Shown piece by piece: positions 1-5,487 of a stretch of DNA of 5,487 bases. The notes below the pieces were generated by a model that had not been told where the DNA came from, made no database searches, and saw nothing but the letters and a program-made list of their open reading frames with translations. Origin of the DNA: Coriobacteriales bacterium (lineage in GTDB: Bacteria; Actinomycetota; Coriobacteriia; Coriobacteriales; UBA8131); the NCBI GenBank assembly GCA_031286245.1, contig JAITUO010000007.1:1-5487 (forward strand), written 5' to 3'. Positions within the stretch are counted from its first letter, which is position 1, and every line of letters begins with the position of its first letter. The translations under genes and the position numbers were made by a program.

Positions 1-47
1 CAGAAGCACAGAGTGCCCCGGCACTGGAACGGAGAAGTGCAAAAGCA
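1..47 (+). other. Leader or upstream tail before rimP
   Basis: This short stretch precedes the rimP start. The rimP frame stays open through it to the left edge, but contains no ATG, GTG or TTG, so an upstream start inside the window is unlikely. A perfect 6-bp inverted repeat (AGTGCC at 12-17, GGCACT at 20-25) could form a small hairpin; the 2-nt gap means the last pair would open, giving 5 bp with a 4-nt loop. No T-run follows, so it is not an intrinsic terminator. No promoter is recognisable. The operon promoter, and the end of any preceding gene, probably lie upstream of the window. Confidence 0.4.
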
Positions 48-536
48 ATGGCTCGAGCCACAAAAATACCTGAACTGATCGCCGCACTTGAGCCGGCTGC
101 TGTTGCTCATGGCATGGCACTGGTTGAGGTTGAGCTGATAACAGTAGCCGGGCAGGCCATTGTACGCGTTTATCTGGAAAACTCTGATGAGCAGAACCTG
201 GTCAGCATCGATGCATTGGCAACCGCCAATGCCTGGGTTGATCCGTTGGTGGAAGCAGTAGATCCTTATCCGGGAGCCTATACCCTGGAGGTGTCATCAC
301 CAGGTATCAACCGCCCATTGCGTACACTGAGGCATTATGAGCGGTTTGTTGGTGAAACAATCAAGCTGCGTACTGAGCCGATCAATGGCCGGTCAAATTG
401 GACAGGTGAACTTGCAGGAGTCAGGAACAATAGAATTCAACTCAAACTAGAAAACGAAACAGTTGAGATCGCATTAGAAAAAATCAAGAAAGCAAATGTC
501 CAGGGGAGTTATTTTACTGATAGAAAGGGTCGATGA
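48..536 (+). CDS. rimP: Ribosome maturation factor RimP
   Basis: RimP (YhbC/DUF150 family) is a cytoplasmic factor that binds the 30S subunit and is needed for its maturation. The 162-residue product is of normal family length. The N-terminal alpha/beta domain (about residues 8-90) ends in the family signature LEVSSPGINRPL at residues 80-91, which is decisive. An SH3-like C-terminal domain follows (about 93-155), with the usual alternation of short strands ending in IALEKIKKANV. The ATG at 48 is the only standard start in the open frame. The nearest Shine-Dalgarno-like string, GGAG at 31-34, is 13 nt away and therefore weak, so the start is a little less certain than the identity. The stop codon (534-536) overlaps the nusA start, and rimP-nusA adjacency is the classic arrangement in bacteria. 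No truncation or frameshift is seen. Confidence 0.95.
   Translation: MARATKIPELIAALEPAAVAHGMALVEVELITVAGQAIVRVYLENSDEQNLVSIDALATANAWVDPLVEAVDPYPGAYTLEVSSPGINRPLRTLRHYERFVGETIKLRTEPINGRSNWTGELAGVRNNRIQLKLENETVEIALEKIKKANVQGSYFTDRKGR
522..528 (+). promoter_or_regulatory. nusA ribosome binding site, two possible starts
   Basis: AGAAAGG matches the 5' part of the anti-anti-SD sequence (AGAAAGGAGG). It is followed by two adjacent in-frame ATG codons, at 533 and 536. Spacing to 533 is short (4 nt) and to 536 more comfortable (7 nt), so spacing favours 536. My recollection of family N-termini of the MxSSELM type fits 533 equally well. Both starts overlap the rimP stop TGA (534-536), so reinitiation by ribosomes finishing rimP is likely either way. 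Confidence 0.55.
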
Positions 537-1939
537 TGTCATCAGAGTTAATGGCAGCGCTGGAGGCTTTGGCTTCAGAGAAAGGCATCGATGAGATGTA
601 TCTGCTGGAGCGGCTGGAACGTTCGCTGGCAGAGAGCTACGAGCGGGTCTTGGACTTGCCAGAAAAACGTACCCGGGTGACGATTAACCGGGAGAATGGC
701 CAGATTTACGTCTTTGAGCTGATTCCGATCGGTGATGCTGATGAAGAGACAGGAGAGTATGTCGACTTCGAAGAGCGCGATGTCACACCGCCGGATGTCA
801 GTCGGATAGCCGCCCAAAACGCCAAGAATGTCATCAACAATATCGTACGTGACGCTGGACGACAACAGATCTACGCAGAGTTTTCAGAGCGGATCGGTGA
901 GCTGGTGAACGGCAGCGTGCTGCAGTCGACAACTGAATTCACGATAATCAAGATCCGTGATGGAGTAGAGGCTGAGCTGCCACATTTCGATACCAAGCGC
1001 AACCCCGACGAGCGTAACGAAAAACCTGCTAACGAGCATTATCGCCACAACCAACGACTGAGGTCTCTGATTATTGGTGTACGCGATCCCGGACGCAAAG
1101 ATGCCGGGGTAAAAAACGAGTCGACCCGGCCTGCCATCATAGTTTCACGTACCCATCCTGACTTGATCCGCCGGTTGTTTGAGATGGAAGTACCGGAAAT
1201 CTATGACGGTGTCGTCGAGATAAAAAACATCGCCCGAGAAGCTGGAGCCCGCTCAAAAATCTCTGTCGCCTCACGTGATGCGAACCTCGATCCGGTTGGT
1301 GCCTGTGTCGGACCGAAGGGTTCGCGTGTGCGGATGGTCGTCGAGGAGCTGCGCAGTGAGCGTGTCGATGTTATCCAATGGGATGAGGATCCAGCGATTT
1401 ATGTGAAAAATGCACTGTCACCAGCCAAGGTCACGAATGTGATTATTTCCATGGAAAAAGAGAATCATGCTACTGTTATCGTGCCTGATGACCAGCTTTC
1501 CCTGGCAATTGGCAAGGAAGGCCAAAACGCCCGGTTGGCTGCCAAGCTGACCGGTTGGCATATTGATATTAAATCAACATCATTTGTTAGTGATATCCCA
1601 GGCCTGGACATCTCTTTGCTGGACGAGGACGACGTCATCAGAAGTGAGGATGGCCGCTGTGAGTATATTGCGGCTTCCGGGCTACGTTGCCCGAACCGTG
1701 CCCAACCGGATAGTCGTTTTTGCCGACTGCACCAAGAAAACCTGGTTGCTCTGGTAACAGATGAAGACGAGATTGCCATCAATAATGGGGATAAGACCAG
1801 CGCGATTGTTGACAGTATCTATTCTGGTGATGAGAACACTGATAGTGGGGATAAAAACGGAGCCACTGTCGATAGTGACAGTGATGTTGTAGCTGCTGAT
1901 GAGCCTCTTGCTGGTTGGATCGACTTGGGCGACGAGTAG
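533..1939 (+). CDS. nusA: Transcription termination/antitermination factor NusA
   Basis: NusA binds RNA polymerase and nascent RNA, promotes hairpin pausing and intrinsic termination, and takes part in rRNA antitermination. Domains of the 468-residue product: polymerase-binding N-terminal domain (about 1-118); S1 domain (about 121-207); KH1 (about 209-285) with GPKG at 260-263; KH2 (about 295-350) with GKEG at 327-330. The S1 domain carries two short charged insertions (about 155-168 and 184-200) relative to compact NusA proteins. About 115 residues follow KH2. They hold a CX9CX10CX2H module (C376, C386, C397, H400) and an acidic, low-complexity tail ending in LAGWIDLGDE. The helical acidic repeats of the E. 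coli protein are not recognisable. The start is at 533, with 536 as an alternative. The gene overlaps rimP by 4 nt, and its stop TAG overlaps the ylxR ribosome binding site. Identity is certain; the role of the tail is unknown. Confidence 0.97.
   Translation: MMSSELMAALEALASEKGIDEMYLLERLERSLAESYERVLDLPEKRTRVTINRENGQIYVFELIPIGDADEETGEYVDFEERDVTPPDVSRIAAQNAKNVINNIVRDAGRQQIYAEFSERIGELVNGSVLQSTTEFTIIKIRDGVEAELPHFDTKRNPDERNEKPANEHYRHNQRLRSLIIGVRDPGRKDAGVKNESTRPAIIVSRTHPDLIRRLFEMEVPEIYDGVVEIKNIAREAGARSKISVASRDANLDPVGACVGPKGSRVRMVVEELRSERVDVIQWDEDPAIYVKNALSPAKVTNVIISMEKENHATVIVPDDQLSLAIGKEGQNARLAAKLTGWHIDIKSTSFVSDIPGLDISLLDEDDVIRSEDGRCEYIAASGLRCPNRAQPDSRFCRLHQENLVALVTDEDEIAINNGDKTSAIVDSIYSGDENTDSGDKNGATVDSDSDVVAADEPLAGWIDLGDE
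1658..1732 (+). other. Cys/His module in the NusA tail (putative zinc site)
   Basis: This part of nusA encodes residues 376-400, with C376, C386, C397 and H400 in the spacing CX9CX10CX2H. The surrounding pattern, C-E-Y..G-x-R-C-x-N-x-A..S-R-F-C-x-x-H, resembles the small Cys3His modules found as DUF5763-like domains in other bacterial proteins. That comparison is from memory, not from a search. The spacing suggests a single metal ion, probably zinc, but metal binding is inference. It lies beyond KH2, where standard NusA proteins either end or carry acidic repeats. Confidence 0.6.
1784..1876 (+). repeat. Imperfect 33-nt direct repeat in the nusA tail
   Basis: Two copies, at 1784-1816 and 1844-1876, are identical at 24 of 33 positions by hand count and lie in the same frame 60 nt apart. 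They encode NGDKTSAIVDS and SGDKNGATVDS. The segment between them and after them is rich in Asp, Ser, Gly and Glu. This looks like an old internal duplication in a disordered acidic tail. Most differences fall outside the conserved GDK and VDS ends. Confidence 0.6.
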
Positions 1940-1942
1940 GAG
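1938..1942 (+). promoter_or_regulatory. ylxR ribosome binding site over the nusA stop
   Basis: AGGAG begins on the second base of the nusA stop codon TAG (1937-1939) and lies 11 nt before the ATG at 1954. The spacing is rather long, but no closer SD-like string exists. It supports 1954 as the ylxR start over the TTG at 1915, which lies inside nusA and has no SD-like sequence before it. Confidence 0.65.
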
Positions 1943-1953
1943 TCATACCTCTG

Positions 1954-2244
1954 ATGACCAGAAAGACACCGATAAGGACTTGTGTGGGCTGCCACCTCTC
2001 AGCAGACAAGGCAGTTCTGGTGCGTTTTGTCCGTTTGCCTAATGGACTGGTTGAGCTTGATGCCAGTGGCAAACAACCTGGAAGAGGCACATATATCTGT
2101 CCACAACTGAGCTGTTTTGAGGCAGCTCGGAGAAGTCGGCGTCTGAACCGGGCGTTGCATACTGAGATTGACAAACCAACCTGGGAGAGCCTGGCTCAGG
2201 CTTTTCTTGAGATGTGCCCGCAGGGTACAAAGGAGCAATGCTGA
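1954..2244 (+). CDS. ylxR: YlxR/RnpM family RNA-binding protein
   Basis: This small protein (96 residues) belongs to the YlxR family (DUF448), found between nusA and infB in most bacteria that have it. The signature is present: RTCVGC at residues 8-13, GRGTYIC at 43-49, and a basic helix after it (AARRSRRLNRAL). Family members have a positively charged cleft thought to bind RNA. The Bacillus subtilis member has been linked to RNase P modulation and renamed RnpM, so an RNA-related role is likely but unproven here. The start at 1954 puts the family motif close to the N-terminus, as expected; the TTG at 1915 would add 13 residues unlike the family and overlap nusA by 25 nt. The gene begins 14 nt after nusA, and its stop TGA (2242-2244) shares a base with the infB start. 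No ylxQ (L7Ae-like) gene follows, unlike in Bacillus. Confidence 0.93.
   Translation: MTRKTPIRTCVGCHLSADKAVLVRFVRLPNGLVELDASGKQPGRGTYICPQLSCFEAARRSRRLNRALHTEIDKPTWESLAQAFLEMCPQGTKEQC
2188..2208 (+). terminator. Terminator-like hairpin at the end of ylxR (weak candidate)
   Basis: AGCCTG (2188-2193) and CAGGCT (2197-2202) form a perfect 6-bp inverted repeat with a 3-nt loop, followed directly by a T-rich run (TTTCTT, 2203-2208). The shape is that of a short intrinsic terminator or pause site, 36 nt upstream of infB. The stem is short, and the whole element is coding for SLAQAFL in YlxR, so chance is a serious alternative. If it works at all, it would reduce transcription into infB rather than end the operon. 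Confidence 0.25.
2229..2235 (+). promoter_or_regulatory. infB ribosome binding site, decides the start
   Basis: AAAGGAG is the best Shine-Dalgarno match in the window. Two in-frame ATG codons follow, at 2238 and 2244. The first is only 2 nt from the SD and cannot be used efficiently; the second is 8 nt away, which is ideal. This fixes the start at 2244. That ATG overlaps the ylxR stop by one base (TGATG), so translation of infB is probably coupled to ylxR. Confidence 0.85.
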
Positions 2245-5200
2245 TGGCAGATATGCGAGTACATGAACTGGCCAAAGAATTTGGTATGGATAATAAGGTG
2301 TTCCTGGCGCGCCTGATCGAGATGAAGATTCCCGTCAAGACTCACTCCTCGACGTTAAACGATGCCTTTGTCGCTCGTATTCGCAAACAGCTGGAGCCAG
2401 AGCTCGCAGAACAGACTGCTGCTGCCGAAGCAGAGCGTCAAGCTGAAGCTGAACGGAAATCCGAAGAAGCACGTCGTTTGAAAGCAGAAGCAGAGGCTGA
2501 ACGCAGAAAGGCTGTCGAAGAAGAGCGTGCACGTCGTCTGCGTGAGCGTGCCGCACGAGAAGGTCTGACTATTGAGGAGCTGGAGGCTATAGACGCTGCT
2601 GCCCTGGCAGAAAGAAAAGCTGCAGCAGCCTTACGGGCAGCGGCTGCCAAAGCCGAGCTGGCAGCAGCCGAGCAGGCAGTACTCAAGCAGGCAGCAGAAC
2701 AGCCAGCTTGGCAGCCAGCCGGGCAAGTAGCAACCGGGCAAGCAGCAACCGTGCAGCCAGCCGGGCAGACAGCAGCCGGGCAGGCAGCAGCCGGGCAGGC
2801 TCCCTTTGTTCAGATCGTTTCAGAGCAGCAGGTGGCTGCACCGCCTGCTGCAGGTGATGTGGCAGCAAGTGCAGCAATTAAGACAGAAGCTGCAGCCATG
2901 TCGGCTACGCCTGAAATTGCATCCTCTCAGGTAATAGCTGCTCCTTTAGCCACTCCAGCAGCAGCTCCCGATGAGCAGGCTGTTGCTTTGTCAGTAGCCA
3001 CGGCTATCACAGACGGACAACAAGCAGTTGAATTATCAGCAACACCATCTGCCGTTGTTGCATCCACAATACCATCTGCAGCTTCATTAATGACTCCGCC
3101 GAAAGTCAGAACCACCACACCAGCCCCAACCGCTGCAGCAGACCAGCAAGCTACCATTCCTAAGCCTGCCCGTGGAGTCCCACAATTACCCTCTGAGCAC
3201 CAAGAAGTTACCCTGCTGGCTGAAGCAGCCAGCCCTGCCAGCCTGGTTGAACAGGGTGTTGTTCAGCCAGCAGATAAAGCTAAACCAGTGAAACCAGCCA
3301 AACCGGCACGCTTCAGTGGATTGCTATCTCAGATAGAAGCTGAGAATGCCCGCCTGGCAGCAGAACGAGCGGCACAGGCTGCTGCTAAGGCTGCTGCCAA
3401 AGCCGCCGCAAAAGCAGCCAAGCCCAAACCAGCTGGTTCAGAAGCCGAGAAAGCAGGTAAACGACCTGCACGACCAGCCAAATCCAAGGATCGTCCTGGC
3501 AAACCGACTGAAGCTGCTGGAGCTGTTGTTACCGACCAGAAACCAACACGTCAGCAAGCCCCGGCTGGCGAGCCACAGCGGGTTGAACAGCAGGTCGAAG
3601 AGACAGCCAGCAGCGAACTGCGGACTCCGTCGAAATCCCGTAAAAAGACCTCAGCCCAAGAAACCGATGAGCCTGTCCGCCAGCGGGGCCGGTCTCCCAA
3701 AAAGACCAGCCGCAGCGATGAAGACAGACGCCATGTGCCTTCGATCATTGCAGCTGACTACGCTGACTATGACGATCAACTGGACAAAGATGAAGATGAC
3801 CGCTACCGTCGGATGGCAGTGGCTGCCGAGCAATTTCAACGCGAGCGCGTGTTGGCTGAGGCCAGGGCTGCTGTTGAGGCTGCCAGCAACGAAGGCGAAG
3901 GCCGTCGCCGCAAGCGCAAAGAAAAACGCGAAGCTGCTGCCAAGGAGAAGATCGAGCTGGAGGCTATCGAAAAAGGAATTGATCCAGAGCTGCTGTCAGC
4001 AGATGTCATACAAGTGACTACTGGAGTGACAGTCAGTGAATTGGCCGATACCATCCATGTACCGGCTAATGACATCATTAAGCGGCTGTTCATGCTCGGC
4101 ATGATGATGACCGTTACCCAGACGATGACTGATGACCTGATCGAACTGATCGCTGATGACTTTAATTACAAAATCAGAATAGTATCTCCCGAAGAAGAAT
4201 ATGCGGTCTCAGTCGCAGACACTGTTGATGACTTAGTGACCCGGCCGCCGGTGATCACAGTTATGGGTCATGTCGACCATGGCAAAACCTCGTTATTGGA
4301 CGCCATCCGCTCGACCGGTGTAGTGGCTACAGAAGCTGGCGGTATCACCCAGCATATCGGCGCTTCAGTCGTCAATATCAAAGGCCGCCAGATCACATTC
4401 ATCGACACTCCCGGCCATGAGGCTTTCACGGCAATGCGCGCCCGTGGAGCAAAAGTCACAGATGTCGTAGTGTTGGTTGTAGCAGCCGATGACGGTGTGA
4501 TGCCACAGACTGTCGAAGCAATCAACCATGCTAATGCCGCTGAAGTACCGATCGTTGTGGCGATAAACAAAATCGATAAGCCTGATGCCAACCTTGACCG
4601 AGTCCGGGCAGAACTGGCCGAACAAGGTATTATCTCTGAGGACTGGGGCGGCCAAAACCTGTTTGTTGAGGTTTCTGCTAAGGAGAAGATCGGTATCGAT
4701 GACTTATTGGAAACCATCCTTTTACAGGCAGACTACCTGGAGCTAAGGGCCAACCCCAATGCTTTGGCCTCCGGGTTCGTGATCGAGGCCAAACTGGACA
4801 AAGGCAGGGGGCCGGTGGCGACTGTATTGGTTCAACGCGGCACCTTGCGCGTCGGTGAGATGCTGGTGGCAGGAACGGCATACGGCCGTGTTCGCGCACT
4901 GATCAACCCGGTGGGTGAGACAGTCAACGCAGCTCGTCCGGCTGACCCGGTCGAGGTTTTGGGATTGGGCAGTGTGCCAGATGCTGGCGATGAGTTCAGA
5001 GTCTTCACAGAGGAACGCGACGCCCGTAACCTGGCTGAGGACCGAGCCCTGCGCAAGCGTCTGGCCGAGCAACGCAGCGAAGGCCATGTCACACTGGAAG
5101 ACCTGTTCGCTCGGATCGAGAGTGGCATCAGCGAGCTCAATCTGGTAGTCAAAGCTGACGTCCAAGGTTCAATCGAAGCCTTAAACGATGCTTTGGAGAA

Positions 5201-5487
5201 GATGGACCAGAGCGAAGTACATATCAATGTCATCCATGCGGCGGTTGGTGGGATCACAGAAACCGATGTCACATTGGCCGCTGCCTCAGATGCCATTATT
5301 ATCGGCTTCAACGTCCGTCCACAACCAAAAGCCCGTCTTGCTGCCGAGCACGAAAAAGTCCAGATCAATACTTACCGAGTGATCTATCAGGCCATAGACG
5401 ACATCAATGCAGCACGTATTGGCATGTTGAAGCCTGAGATTATTGAGGAGGAAACCGGGATCGCCGAGGTCCGTGAGATCTACCGGG
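2244..5487 (+). CDS. infB: Translation initiation factor IF2 (3' end outside window)
   Basis: IF2 is the GTPase that brings formylmethionyl-tRNA to the 30S subunit and promotes subunit joining. The frame is open throughout, giving 1081 residues without a stop or frameshift. Order: first IF2_N module (about 3-50, MRVHELAKEFGM); a linker of about 540 residues; second IF2_N module (about 591-650); G domain with G1 GHVDHGKT (675-682), G2 region GGITQHI (699-705), G3 DTPGHE (721-726, with the conserved His725), G4 NKID (775-778) and G5 SAK (811-813); domain II from about 832; domain III with KADVQGS from about 968; GFNVRP at 1021-1026; and the start of the C-terminal tRNA-binding domain at GIAEVREIYR (1072-1081). 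By comparison with known IF2 lengths, 85-95 residues are missing. All visible GTPase residues are intact. The linker is very long: a charged helix (about 58-150), an uncharged Gln/Ala/Pro/Gly block (153-193), an Ala/Val/Thr/Pro segment, a basic block (about 346-490), an acidic patch (505-519) and a second charged helix (about 525-580). G1 lies at 675, compared with roughly 400 in E. coli. Confidence 0.98.
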   Translation, partial: MADMRVHELAKEFGMDNKVFLARLIEMKIPVKTHSSTLNDAFVARIRKQLEPELAEQTAAAEAERQAEAERKSEEARRLKAEAEAERRKAVEEERARRLRERAAREGLTIEELEAIDAAALAERKAAAALRAAAAKAELAAAEQAVLKQAAEQPAWQPAGQVATGQAATVQPAGQTAAGQAAAGQAPFVQIVSEQQVAAPPAAGDVAASAAIKTEAAAMSATPEIASSQVIAAPLATPAAAPDEQAVALSVATAITDGQQAVELSATPSAVVASTIPSAASLMTPPKVRTTTPAPTAAADQQATIPKPARGVPQLPSEHQEVTLLAEAASPASLVEQGVVQPADKAKPVKPAKPARFSGLLSQIEAENARLAAERAAQAAAKAAAKAAAKAAKPKPAGSEAEKAGKRPARPAKSKDRPGKPTEAAGAVVTDQKPTRQQAPAGEPQRVEQQVEETASSELRTPSKSRKKTSAQETDEPVRQRGRSPKKTSRSDEDRRHVPSIIAADYADYDDQLDKDEDDRYRRMAVAAEQFQRERVLAEARAAVEAASNEGEGRRRKRKEKREAAAKEKIELEAIEKGIDPELLSADVIQVTTGVTVSELADTIHVPANDIIKRLFMLGMMMTVTQTMTDDLIELIADDFNYKIRIVSPEEEYAVSVADTVDDLVTRPPVITVMGHVDHGKTSLLDAIRSTGVVATEAGGITQHIGASVVNIKGRQITFIDTPGHEAFTAMRARGAKVTDVVVLVVAADDGVMPQTVEAINHANAAEVPIVVAINKIDKPDANLDRVRAELAEQGIISEDWGGQNLFVEVSAKEKIGIDDLLETILLQADYLELRANPNALASGFVIEAKLDKGRGPVATVLVQRGTLRVGEMLVAGTAYGRVRALINPVGETVNAARPADPVEVLGLGSVPDAGDEFRVFTEERDARNLAEDRALRKRLAEQRSEGHVTLEDLFARIESGISELNLVVKADVQGSIEALNDALEKMDQSEVHINVIHAAVGGITETDVTLAAASDAIIIGFNVRPQPKARLAAEHEKVQINTYRVIYQAIDDINAARIGMLKPEIIEEETGIAEVREIYR
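2709..2801 (+). repeat. 42-bp tandem repeat within the infB linker
   Basis: Two adjacent copies, 2709-2750 and 2751-2792, are identical at 34 of 42 positions by hand count; a 9-nt partial third unit follows (2793-2801). Each copy is built as 12+15+15 nt and encodes [WV]QPA followed by two GQxA[AT] pentapeptides, so there is a 15-nt subrepeat nested in the 42-nt unit. The length is a multiple of three, so copy-number changes keep the frame. It sits in residues 156-186, inside a stretch without any charged residue (153-193). Confidence 0.8.
3378..3422 (+). repeat. AAAK repeat in the infB linker
   Basis: Three consecutive AAAK tetrapeptides plus AAK (residues 379-393) form a 12-nt periodicity, with codon choice drifting between copies (GCT, GCC, GCA; AAG, AAA). 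The segment is followed by PKPAG and resembles the lysine/alanine-rich tails of histone H1-like proteins. It opens the basic half of the linker, so nucleic-acid contact is a possible role, by inference from composition only. Confidence 0.65.

Noticed and set aside
1086..1107. CCCGG/CCGGG inverted repeat in nusA
   Set aside because: Short stem with an 11-nt loop, no T-run, and fully explained by coding sequence.
1809..1837. TTGACA at 1809-1814 as a -35 box for an internal promoter
   Set aside because: At 16-18 bp spacing no convincing TATAAT-like -10 is present, and the site lies in the nusA tail repeat region.
1915..1953. TTG at 1915 as the ylxR start
   Set aside because: It would overlap nusA and add 13 residues unlike the family. 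ATG 1954 follows an AGGAG and gives the normal YlxR N-terminus.
3691..3707. GGTCT/AGACC inverted repeat in infB
   Set aside because: A 5-bp stem in coding sequence with no T-run; expected by chance.
2832..4016. Internal in-frame starts for a short IF2 form, as in E. coli
   Set aside because: Several in-frame ATG and GTG codons exist in the linker (for example GTG at 2859 after AGGTGAT), but none has a well-spaced strong SD sequence. Not supported from sequence alone.
3346..4017. A 223-codon open frame on the + strand, frame-shifted relative to infB
   Set aside because: It lies wholly inside the infB linker in another frame. Its composition (Pro, Leu, Lys, Ser) is what Ala/Lys-rich codons give when shifted by one, and no SD sequence or recognisable family supports it.
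4268..4717. A 149-codon minus-strand open frame opposite the IF2 G domain
   Set aside because: The + strand here encodes invariant GTPase motifs. The antisense product shows no known domain, and long antisense frames are common opposite conserved genes.
4832..5368. A 178-codon minus-strand open frame opposite IF2 domains II and III
   Set aside because: Same reasoning: the sense strand is clearly IF2, and the Ser/Arg-rich antisense product looks like a codon-shadow.

Overview
The window is a housekeeping translation/transcription operon read entirely on the + strand, in the order rimP, nusA, ylxR, infB. The infB gene runs off the right edge. There are no intergenic spaces beyond a few bases, and no mobile element, CRISPR array, tRNA or rRNA was seen. 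Base composition is near 50-55% GC by eye and does not shift visibly between genes, apart from the low-complexity middle of infB.

The organism looks like an actinomycetote of the class Coriobacteriia (inference, moderate confidence). Four things point there: no L7Ae-like ylxQ gene lies between ylxR and infB, as is usual outside Firmicutes; IF2 opens with a MRVHELAKEFGM-type N-terminal module; the NusA S1 domain carries two short insertions; and NusA has a Cys/His-rich tail. Genus cannot be called.

Layout: 1-47 is a short leader or upstream tail with a small hairpin. rimP (48-536) encodes the 30S maturation factor. nusA (533-1939) overlaps rimP by 4 nt and encodes the elongation/termination factor with S1, KH1 and KH2 domains, a CX9CX10CX2H module and an acidic tail. 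ylxR (1954-2244) follows after 14 nt; its ribosome binding site sits over the nusA stop codon. infB (2244 to beyond 5487) overlaps the ylxR stop by one base and encodes translation initiation factor IF2. About 1081 residues are present, and I estimate 85-95 C-terminal residues are missing.

The genes work together at the junction of transcription, ribosome assembly and initiation: RimP matures the small subunit, NusA acts on RNA polymerase and rRNA antitermination, YlxR is a small RNA-binding protein, and IF2 brings initiator tRNA to the 30S subunit. Tight overlaps suggest translational coupling and one polycistronic mRNA.

Nothing here is an undescribed system. The parts worth a second look are extensions on conserved proteins: the Cys/His module and duplicated acidic tail of NusA, and a roughly 540-residue IF2 linker holding a 42-bp tandem repeat, AAAK repeats and alternating basic and acidic blocks. 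A terminator-like hairpin also lies at the end of ylxR, just before infB.
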